DNA of 64,000 nt from UBA5066 sp046331465 (GTDB lineage Bacteria; Acidobacteriota; Thermoanaerobaculia; UBA5066): positions 248,001-312,000 of the forward strand of contig JAXLQV010000003.1 in assembly GCA_046331465.1 (NCBI GenBank), in the 5' to 3' direction. This document shows positions 57,542 through 64,000 of this stretch, piece by piece; position 1 is the first letter of the stretch, and every line of letters begins with the position of its first letter. The notes beneath the pieces were generated by a model. That model was not told the DNA's origin and searched no databases. It saw only the letters and a program-made list of their open reading frames with translations. The position numbers were made by a program, and so were the translations under genes.

Positions 57542-58762
57542 TCAGCCGTTCAGGATTCCCCCCTCGGCGACGACCGCCTCGAGGAGGAGGTCCCCGGCCT
57601 CGGGGACAGCGGAGAGGACTCGCGCCCAGTTCGGGATGAGCGGCGCGCCGAGCGGGTCGGCGACGAACTGCTCTACGGCGCTCTTCAGAGCCCCGGCGAA
57701 GGTCGCGATCGCCATCTCCTCCTCGTGCCGCGGGAAGGTGAGACCGTTGAACTTGGCGAGGGCGTAGAAGCTCGAGGCGGCGTCCTCGGCGCGGCGCTGG
57801 TACGAGGCGAGGAGCGACTTGAGGGTCCCGTCGCCGAGGACGGTGTCGGCGGCGGCGAGCGTCCGGAGGAGGTGCTTGGCGATGTCGGCCGCCATCCGGT
57901 GGAGGCCCTTCGTCGGGTCCTCCGGAGAGAGCGCCTGGTGCTTGTGATCGTAGCGATCGGCGATGTCGACCTGGCAGATGCGGCGCGCAGAGCGGTGCCG
58001 GTAGACCTCCGAGAGGGTCCCGATCTCGAGACCCCAGTCGGACGGGACCCGTATCTGGCGGAGGAGGTCCGCGGAAAGCGCGAACTCTCCCGCGAGCGGG
58101 TAGCGGAAGGCGGAGAGGAACTCTATGTAGGGGTTCGCACCGAGGAGAGCCCGGAGCGCCCCCAGGATCGGCCCGACGAAAAGGCGCGAGACGCGGCCGT
58201 TCAGGCGGTCGGTGAACCGGGCGTAGTAGCCCTTGCAGAAGTCGAAGTTCAGGATCGGGTCGGCGATCGGGTAGAGGAGCCGCGCGAGGACCGCACGGTC
58301 GTAGTCGAGGACGTCGGCGTCGTGGAGGGCGATGTACTCGACGTTTCCCTGCGCGAGGAGGTAGCCGAAGCCCATCCAGCAGGCGCGCCCCTTCCCGCGC
58401 TCGCCGAGATTCAGGTCCGCCTTCTCGAGCTTCGCGAGGAGGGCCTTCACCCCGGGTCCGTCGTTCCAGAGGACGACCGTGCGCCGTTTGAGGCGCTTGA
58501 AGTACTCGAGCGCACCCCGGTAGCCCGCCTCGTCCGCCCGGTCGAGGGAGACGAGGACCGTGTCGAGGTAGGGGGCCTGGGCGATCTCGTCGCAGATCCT
58601 GAGGAGTGCCGGGCGCTCGAGCTCGGAGACGAGGCACGGGACGAGAAGGGCCGCCCTGTTGCGGCGGGTGTTCCGGACGAGGGCATCCTCCAGCTCGACG
58701 AGCGGCCGGTTCCCGAGACGGGTGAGGGTCGTGATCGGGCCGGCCTGCGCGAAGTCGCTCAT
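57542..58762 (-). CDS. gpgS: Glucosyl-3-phosphoglycerate synthase-like (GT81)
   Basis: A 406-residue GT-A enzyme. It contains the family's LVELEDALVRNTRRN region, LVPCLVSELERPAL, the metal-binding segment YIALHDADVLDYDR and the acceptor-side segment DPILNFDFCKGYYARF. The later GLEIGTLSEVY and YDHKHQALSPEDP blocks are typical of bacterial GpgS/MpgS. It should transfer glucose from an NDP donor to 3-phosphoglycerate, the first step to glucosylglycerate, with the phosphatase at 54719 as second step. The ATG at 58762 matches the usual length; longer starts add unrelated residues. Convergent with the rest of the cluster. Confidence 0.85.
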   Translation of the reverse strand: MSDFAQAGPITTLTRLGNRPLVELEDALVRNTRRNRAALLVPCLVSELERPALLRICDEIAQAPYLDTVLVSLDRADEAGYRGALEYFKRLKRRTVVLWNDGPGVKALLAKLEKADLNLGERGKGRACWMGFGYLLAQGNVEYIALHDADVLDYDRAVLARLLYPIADPILNFDFCKGYYARFTDRLNGRVSRLFVGPILGALRALLGANPYIEFLSAFRYPLAGEFALSADLLRQIRVPSDWGLEIGTLSEVYRHRSARRICQVDIADRYDHKHQALSPEDPTKGLHRMAADIAKHLLRTLAAADTVLGDGTLKSLLASYQRRAEDAASSFYALAKFNGLTFPRHEEEMAIATFAGALKSAVEQFVADPLGAPLIPNWARVLSAVPEAGDLLLEAVVAEGGILNG

Positions 58763-58882
58763 GCCCCATTCTAGGGCGCCCGACATGGGGGGTTCCGGGT
58801 CGCGTCCTGACGCTCCGCCTCGGCTTCCGACGCTGGGCCGCCAGCGAGCTCTCGATCCGCCGGGAATCGGAGACACACGAGA

Positions 58883-58910
58883 GAACGGGGCCGCTTTCGC
58901 GGCCCCGTTC
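58883..58910 (-). terminator. Intrinsic-type terminator of the ompA-family gene
   Basis: GAACGGGGCCGC-TTTC-GCGGCCCCGTTC is a perfect 12-bp stem with a 4-base loop (GAAA on the minus strand), 33 bases past the stop of the OmpA-family gene. On the minus strand it is followed by the pyrimidine-rich TCTCGTGTGTCTCC. Confidence 0.75.
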
Positions 58911-58943
58911 GTCTTCCGGGTCGTTTCGGGAAGGACCGTCAGG

Positions 58944-60410
58944 TCACTTCTTGGCGGCCGGGGCGGCCGGCTTGGCCGCGGGTTTCGCGGCCGGCTTGGC
59001 GGCCTTGGCCGGCGGCTCCGGGGCGACCATGCCGCCCGGCGTGGCCGTCACGGGGCCCTGGTTGAGGATCAGCTCGACGCGGCGGTTCTTCGCACGCCCC
59101 TCGGCCGTCTTGTTGTCGCCGACGGGGTTCGCCGGGCCGTAGCCGGCGTGGGTGAGACGGTCGGCGGCAACGCCCTGCGCGACGAGGAAGGCGGCGACGG
59201 TGCGGGCGCGCTCGGCGGAGAGCTTCATGTTGAGCTCTTCCTTGCCGGTCGTGTCCGTGAAGCCCTCGGCGCGGACCTGGAGCTTCGGGAAGACCGAGAG
59301 GATGGCCGAGAGCTTCGCGAGCGCGAGCTCGGCGTCCTTCTTCAGCGTGTACTTGTTCACGTCGAAGAGGATGTCGCCCATGTTCAGGACGAGGCCGCGG
59401 GCCGTCTGCTCGACGCCCATGTACTTGCCGAGGGCGTCCTTGAGGCCGGCCTTCAGCTGCTCCTGCTCGGCCTTCAGGCGGTCGACCTCGACGGCCTTCT
59501 GGGCCGCATCGGCCTCGGCGGCCTTCGCGCGGGCCTTCTGGGCCTCGAGCTCCTGGCGCTTCCTCTCCTCGGCGGCACGGCGGGCGGCCTCGGCGGCGGC
59601 GGCCTGCTCGTCCATCACGGCCTGGACCTTCATGCGGATGGCGGTGCCGGCGCTGTCGAGCGCGCGGCGGGAGTAGTCCATGACGGCCTTGCTCGAGCCG
59701 CCCCCGGCGGTGGAGTTCTGGGCCTGCGCGAGCTGGCTCTTCGCGGTCTCCATCTCCTTCGGGGCGACCTTCGCGGCCCCGAGGGCGTCGGCGAGCTCCA
59801 TGGCCTTCCGGGCCTGCTGCAGCTCGATCGGCTCACCCCCCTTGGCGGCGTAGGTCAGGTTCGCGATGGAGGGGTTGCCGGGCCGCATGAGCCCCGCGAT
59901 CGGGTTCGTCACGTCGATCTGGAACGTGCTGTTCTTGGCGGACGTCTTCTCGTCCACCTTCCCCGAGACGAAGACGACGAGCTCGTTCGGCTGGAGCGTG
60001 CCGGGAAGCACCTCGGCCGACACGAGGATCGCGAAGGTCGGCTTGCCCGTGTGGAACGTGGCCTCGCCCGACTTCTTCTCGCGGACCGGCAGCTCGCCCA
60101 GGTTCTCGGGGCGACCGTCGACCGTGATCGCCCAGGCGGCGTAGGAGGTGATGTTCCCGGCGAAGAGGACGGCGGGCTCCATCTTCTCCCACTCGAGCGT
60201 GATCTCGGCCTGGCCCTTCTGCATCCTGACCGTCCCGGTCAGGACGGCGTTCTTCGGGGCGATCGCGGTCTTCACGAACGGGACCGAGATCTTCTTCCCC
60301 TCGGGGTAGGTCACGCCGACGAGGTCGAGCGTGTTTCCCGCAGAGGCCGTGCGGGGGAAGGCGAAGAGGGCGAGGGCAGCGGCCCCCGCGAGACAGGCGA
60401 AACGCTTCAT
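58944..60410 (-). CDS. OmpA-family outer membrane/periplasmic protein
   Basis: A 488-residue protein with signal peptide (CLAGAAALALFAFPRTASAG). Residues 25-190 form a beta-rich N-terminal domain, then a Gly-rich hinge and a coiled coil (EEQAAAAEAARRAAEERKR-type, about 240-330). The OmpA peptidoglycan-binding domain spans roughly 350-465, with GDILFDVNKYTL, the ligand segment GFTDTTGKEELNMKLSAERA and NRRVEL. The tail is a Pro/Ala/Lys repeat. It probably tethers the outer membrane to the cell wall. AAGGAG precedes the ATG; a 12-bp hairpin ends the gene. Confidence 0.9.
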   Translation of the reverse strand: MKRFACLAGAAALALFAFPRTASAGNTLDLVGVTYPEGKKISVPFVKTAIAPKNAVLTGTVRMQKGQAEITLEWEKMEPAVLFAGNITSYAAWAITVDGRPENLGELPVREKKSGEATFHTGKPTFAILVSAEVLPGTLQPNELVVFVSGKVDEKTSAKNSTFQIDVTNPIAGLMRPGNPSIANLTYAAKGGEPIELQQARKAMELADALGAAKVAPKEMETAKSQLAQAQNSTAGGGSSKAVMDYSRRALDSAGTAIRMKVQAVMDEQAAAAEAARRAAEERKRQELEAQKARAKAAEADAAQKAVEVDRLKAEQEQLKAGLKDALGKYMGVEQTARGLVLNMGDILFDVNKYTLKKDAELALAKLSAILSVFPKLQVRAEGFTDTTGKEELNMKLSAERARTVAAFLVAQGVAADRLTHAGYGPANPVGDNKTAEGRAKNRRVELILNQGPVTATPGGMVAPEPPAKAAKPAAKPAAKPAAPAAKK

Positions 60411-60445
60411 CGAGATTCTCCTTGTCAAAATCGGGTCACAGACCC

Positions 60446-60464
60446 TTGAAACGACTTCTTTCAA
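60446..60464. repeat. Inverted repeat TTGAAA-N7-TTTCAA in divergent promoter region
   Basis: Six-base perfect arms in the 129-base gap between the OmpA-family gene and the hydrolase gene. It could be an operator or promoter element for either gene. The evidence is only symmetry and position. Confidence 0.3.
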
Positions 60465-60539
60465 CCACCCTCCATGCTAACACCCGCGCTTTTCCTCGAA
60501 CGGTGCCGGCCTCTGCCCAATGCTGATAAGACCCCGGTC

Positions 60540-61754
60540 ATGGCGAGACACCTCCGCCCCTCCGACCTCCGCGAGGCCGCCCGGCTCGCGACGTCCGCCA
60601 CTGCCGGCCTGACGGACCTCGTCGAGGCCCTCCACGGGGTGATCGCCGCGGGCCCGCCACCGCTGCCCCGGGCCCCGGACGGGAGGACCCGCGGCCTGAC
60701 GCGCCTCGTCTACCGGAACGTGAGGGGGGTGACCCGGGCGGTGGGGTCCGGGGTCGACGCCCTCCTCGCCCGCCTCGTGCCGCTGCTGGAGGTCCCGGCC
60801 TCCACCCCGGAGCGCGACGCCGTCCTCGCCGCGCTGAACGGCGTCCTCGGCGACCATCTCGAGGAGACGGGAAGCCCTCTCGCCCTGCCGATGGAGCTGC
60901 GGTGCGAGGGGCGGCCGCTTCTCCCCGGGGCCGACGCCCTTCGGCGGGACGTCCCCGGCGCCCGGGGAAGGCTCCTCGTCCTCGTCCACGGCCTCTGCAT
61001 GAACGAGCGGGCGTGGGACCGCACCGACGGCGTGAACCCGGCTCCGTTCGGCAGTCTCGCGGGCGAGCTCGGGGCCACCGGGCTGCGCCTCCGTTTCAAT
61101 TCCGGGCTCCACGTCTCGACGAACGGCCGCCGGATGGCCGAGCTCCTCGAGGCGCTCGTCACGGCCTGGCCGCTCCCCGTCGAGGCGCTCTCGATCGTCG
61201 CCCACAGCATGGGGGGCCTCCTCGCCCGGAGCGCCGGGCACTACGGGGCCGCGGCCGGGCACTCCTGGCCGCGTCGCCTCAGGGACCTCGTCTTCCTCGG
61301 CACGCCCCACCACGGGGCGCCCCTCGAGCGGATCGGGAACCTCTCCCAGCTCGTCCTGGGGGCGACGCCCTGGTCGGCCCCCTTCGCCCGGCTCGGGAAG
61401 ATCCGCAGCGCGGGAATCACCGACCTCCGCCACGGCAACCTCCTCGACGAGGACTGGGAGGGGCACGACCGGTTCGCGCACCGCCCCGACGATCGCGCCG
61501 TCGTCCCGCTGCCCGCCGGGGTCCGCGCGTTCGCCCTCGCGGCCTCCACGGGCCCGAGGCCCGTCGCGCACGGCGGGAGGATCCCCGGCGACGGCCTGGT
61601 CCCCGTGGCGAGCGCACTGGGCCACCACGCCGAGCCCGCCCGCTCGCTGCCGCTGCCGGATACCCGGACCCGGATCCTCTTCGAGACGGGGCACCTCGAC
61701 CTTCTCTCGCGGCCGGAGGTCGCTGCACAGGTCGGGGAGTGGCTGCGAAGCTGA
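60540..61754 (+). CDS. Alpha/beta hydrolase (lipase/PGAP1-like)
   Basis: A 404-residue hydrolase. It has LLVLVHGLCMNERAWDR with the oxyanion-hole HG, the nucleophile elbow VAHSMGGLLAR (GxSxG-like AHSMG), LVFLGTPHHGAPLE, and a probable catalytic acid and His in the later IPGDGLVPVASALGHH and FETGHLDLLSRPEV. This arrangement is typical of lipases and PGAP1-like esterases. The N-terminal 130 residues are helical with no signal peptide. ATG 60540 is chosen; the upstream ATG at 60474 is possible and neither has a good ribosome site. Confidence 0.82.
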   Translation: MARHLRPSDLREAARLATSATAGLTDLVEALHGVIAAGPPPLPRAPDGRTRGLTRLVYRNVRGVTRAVGSGVDALLARLVPLLEVPASTPERDAVLAALNGVLGDHLEETGSPLALPMELRCEGRPLLPGADALRRDVPGARGRLLVLVHGLCMNERAWDRTDGVNPAPFGSLAGELGATGLRLRFNSGLHVSTNGRRMAELLEALVTAWPLPVEALSIVAHSMGGLLARSAGHYGAAAGHSWPRRLRDLVFLGTPHHGAPLERIGNLSQLVLGATPWSAPFARLGKIRSAGITDLRHGNLLDEDWEGHDRFAHRPDDRAVVPLPAGVRAFALAASTGPRPVAHGGRIPGDGLVPVASALGHHAEPARSLPLPDTRTRILFETGHLDLLSRPEVAAQVGEWLRS

Positions 61755-61883
61755 GCGGTCGGGCGCCCCGGCCTGGGCGGGCATTCCCCCGACGCACCTG
61801 AACCGGGCCGGCTCGCCGCCGCGGCGCTAAGATGCCCCGTTCGCCGCGGGTCGACGCGGCCCGCGAGCGGGAAGGGGGGCCCC

Positions 61884-63854
61884 GTGTTCCCGACCCTCGA
61901 CTACGCTGAGGTGGGCTTCGTCTGCGGACTGGAGGTCCACCAGCAGCTCCTGACCCCGACGAAGCTCTTCTGCCGCTGCCCGGCGGGGCTCTACACGGAG
62001 ACCCACGACGGGACGGTCCTCCGGCACATGCGGCCGACCCTCTCGGAGCTCGGCGAGTACGACGGCACCGCGCTGATGGAGTTCAAGACGAAGAAGAACA
62101 TCGTCTACCTCCTCAACGTGAAGAACGTCTGCACCTACGAGATGGACGACACGCCGCCCTTCCTCGTGAACCAGGAGGCGATCGACGTCGCCATCGAGCA
62201 GTGCCTGATGCTCGGCTGCGACATCGTCGACGAGGTCCACATCGCCCGGAAGCAGTACCTCGACGGCTCGATCCCGACCGGCTTCCAGCGCACGGCCGTC
62301 GTCGGCGTGAACGGGAAGATCCCGTTCCGCGGCCGGACGCTCTCCGTCACGCAGGTGACCGTCGAGGAGGACTCCTGCCGAGAGGTGCGCGACCGCGGGC
62401 ACTGCATCGTCTGGCGCGCCGACCGGCTCGGGATGCCGCTCATCGAGACCGTCACCGGGCCCGACCTGCGGACCCCCGACGAGGTCGAGGAGGCGATCCT
62501 CCTCGTCGGCCGCGTCTGCCGCTCGACGGGGCACGTGAGGACCGGCCTCGGCGCCTCGCGCCAGGACGTGAACGTCTCCGTCCGCGGCGGGCGGCGCGTC
62601 GAGATCAAGGGGGTTCCGAAGGCGGGCTGGGCGCCGCGCCTCGTCCACGGCGAGGCGTGGCGGCAGGTGAACCTCCTGAAGCTCCGCGACGAGCTGCACC
62701 GGCGCGGCTTCACGACTCCTGCCTCCCTCCGCATCGAGTCGCAGGACGTGACGTCGCTCTTCGCGACGACCGAGATCCCGTACCTCCACCCCGCGGCGTG
62801 GGAGCGCTGGGTCGAGGCCGAGAAGATGCGGCCCGGCTTCGAGCTCGGGAAGGGGCCCTACCGGGTGCGCGCGGCGCGCCTCCCGGGGCTCGCGGGGACG
62901 CTCTCCTGGCCGACGCAGCCCGAGCACGTCTTCGCGCACGAGCTCTCGGGCCGCATCCGCGTCATCGCGGGCCTCGACCAGCTCCCGAACCTCCTCCACT
63001 CGGAGGCGTGGCCCGACTCGCGCGGGACGCGCTCGGAGCTGAAGCGCCTCCGCGGGCGCCTCCGCTGCGGGCCGGACGACGCGATCGTCGTGGTCTGGGG
63101 CCCCGAGGAGGACACGGTCACGGCGTGCGAGGAGATCCGCCTCCGGTACGTCGACGCCATCAACGGGGTCCCGAACGAGACCCGGCAGCCGTTCGTCGAC
63201 GGCTCGACCGACTTCGAGCGGATCCTCCCCGGCCCCGACCGGATGTACCCCGACACCGACAGCCCGCCGACGCGCGTCACGCGCGACCGGGTGGCACGGC
63301 TCAAGGCGGCGCTCCCCGAGCGGCCGTGGGACCGCGAGAAGCGCTACGCCGACGTGGGCGTTCCCGCCTCGACGGCGCACTTCCTGATCCGCCGCGGCGG
63401 CGCCGCTCTCGTCGACCGCCTCGCGGCGGAGGCGGGCGCCCCGGTCCGCGACGTGGCGTTCCTCTTCGGCGAGAAGCTGAAGGGGCTCCGGAGGGCTTCC
63501 GTCCCGGTCGACGCGGTGCCGGAGGAGAGGTGGGGGGAGCTCCTCCGCGCCTTCGTCGCGACGCCGGTCCTGAAGCAGGCGTGGGAGCCCGTCGTCCTCG
63601 CGATCGCCGCCGAGCCGTCGCGGCCCGTGTACGCCCTGCTCGCCGAGCGGGGCCTCGGCACGGAGCCGCCCGCCTGGCGTGCCGGTATCCCGGCCGCGTT
63701 CGCCGCGGCGACGGAGAAGGCCTACAGGAAGGACGACGCGGAGCTCGTCCGGCGCCTCGCCTTCGCGAGCCTGATGCCGGGCCTTCTCGGGCGCGTCCCG
63801 GCCACCGAGGTCGAGGCCGCCGTCCGCGGCGCGGCCGCGGAGGTGCTCTCGTGA
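61884..63854 (+). CDS. gatE: Glu-tRNA(Gln) amidotransferase subunit E, archaeal type
   Basis: A 656-residue kinase-like subunit that activates misacylated Glu-tRNA(Gln). It starts VGFVCGLEVHQQL, has KQYLDGSIPTGFQRT and TVEEDSCREV with the phosphorylation-site residues of the GatB/E family, and TGLGASRQDVNVSV. Unlike bacterial GatB (about 480 residues) it contains a large insertion at about residues 336-434 (VFAHELSGRIRVIAGLDQLP to INGVPNETRQ) related to the AspRS insertion (GAD) domain, diagnostic of GatE. The C-terminal tRNA-binding helical domain follows. The GTG start has AAGGGGGG upstream; the stop overlaps gatD (GTGA). Confidence 0.93.
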   Translation: MFPTLDYAEVGFVCGLEVHQQLLTPTKLFCRCPAGLYTETHDGTVLRHMRPTLSELGEYDGTALMEFKTKKNIVYLLNVKNVCTYEMDDTPPFLVNQEAIDVAIEQCLMLGCDIVDEVHIARKQYLDGSIPTGFQRTAVVGVNGKIPFRGRTLSVTQVTVEEDSCREVRDRGHCIVWRADRLGMPLIETVTGPDLRTPDEVEEAILLVGRVCRSTGHVRTGLGASRQDVNVSVRGGRRVEIKGVPKAGWAPRLVHGEAWRQVNLLKLRDELHRRGFTTPASLRIESQDVTSLFATTEIPYLHPAAWERWVEAEKMRPGFELGKGPYRVRAARLPGLAGTLSWPTQPEHVFAHELSGRIRVIAGLDQLPNLLHSEAWPDSRGTRSELKRLRGRLRCGPDDAIVVVWGPEEDTVTACEEIRLRYVDAINGVPNETRQPFVDGSTDFERILPGPDRMYPDTDSPPTRVTRDRVARLKAALPERPWDREKRYADVGVPASTAHFLIRRGGAALVDRLAAEAGAPVRDVAFLFGEKLKGLRRASVPVDAVPEERWGELLRAFVATPVLKQAWEPVVLAIAAEPSRPVYALLAERGLGTEPPAWRAGIPAAFAAATEKAYRKDDAELVRRLAFASLMPGLLGRVPATEVEAAVRGAAAEVLS

Positions 63855-64000
63855 GCGCGAACGGGATGAACGACCCCCTCAAGGGCTACAAGGGGCACGC
63901 CCGCGAAGCCCTCCTGAAGTTCGGCGTGAAGGTCTGGAGCGACGTCCGCGTCGTGAACGACGCCGGCTCGGTCTTCGAAGGGGTCATCCTCCCGCGGAGC
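63851..64000 (+). CDS. gatD: Glu-tRNA(Gln) amidotransferase subunit D (partial, 5' end)
   Basis: The first 50 residues of an asparaginase-like glutaminase subunit cut by the window edge. DPLKGYKGHAREALLKFGVK followed by WSDVRVVNDAGSVFEGVILPRS matches the N-terminal beta-barrel of GatD, which precedes the asparaginase fold and couples ammonia release to GatE. The GTG start overlaps the gatE stop; an ATG at 63866 is the alternative. Adjacency to gatE makes the call secure despite the short length. Confidence 0.88.
   Translation, partial: MSANGMNDPLKGYKGHAREALLKFGVKVWSDVRVVNDAGSVFEGVILPRS

Overview
This is a very GC-rich (estimated near 70%), densely coding bacterial chromosome segment with short gaps and many start/stop overlaps of the GTGA, ATGA and TTGA type. 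I saw no phage, IS element, CRISPR, tRNA or rRNA. No gap between genes exceeds 300 bases. The largest are 14891-15159, 22197-22446 and 53007-53221, and only the last shows clear signals (two operator-like palindromes). A giant multiheme cytochrome, an animal-like phosphofructokinase and an archaeal-type GatDE amidotransferase suggest an uncultured lineage such as Acidobacteriota or Myxococcota. That placement is an inference with low confidence.

Layout. 1-4150 (minus): the 5' part of a eukaryote-type 6-phosphofructokinase and a GAF/PAS/GGDEF/EAL c-di-GMP protein. 4241-12218 (plus): an RND efflux operon (TolC-like channel, lipoprotein adaptor, RND pump, DUF2892 protein, PII-like protein), then an ArsR-type regulator followed by two tiny genes, each interrupted by one in-frame TGA, then FmdB-type and DUF302 proteins. 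Both transcription units begin with TTGAC(A/G)-17 bp-TATATT promoters overlapped by AT-rich palindromes. Each in-frame TGA is followed by a hairpin centred 20-21 nt downstream, as expected of bacterial SECIS elements, so the two tiny genes are candidate selenoproteins. 12262-14890 (minus): two cation antiporters. 15160-22196 (minus): a probable trans-envelope electron conduit made of a di-heme b-type membrane protein, a 1587-residue c-type cytochrome with 63 CXXCH motifs, and an outer-membrane beta-barrel. Upstream lie a membrane-anchored flavin/2Fe-2S reductase and a GMC oxidoreductase.

25496-28822 (minus) is an orphan VgrG, DUF6931, PAAR set. 28878-39433 holds two sensor histidine kinases, two methyltransferases, a Spy/CpxP-like protein and an amidase. 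39584-61754 is rich in osmoadaptation functions: MscL, a ClC channel, a sucrose cluster (fructokinase, fused sucrose-phosphate synthase/phosphatase, sucrose synthase, ABC sugar-import subunits), a glucosylglycerate cluster (GpgS, GpgP-like phosphatase, second glycosyltransferase) and an MscS-like membrane protein. A palindrome TTTGA-N2-TCAAA lies before the marR-like gene, before the sucrose operon and before the divergent secreted-protein gene, suggesting one MarR regulon. The window closes with an OmpA-family protein, a lipase-like hydrolase and gatE-gatD, the Glu-tRNA(Gln) amidotransferase normally found in archaea.
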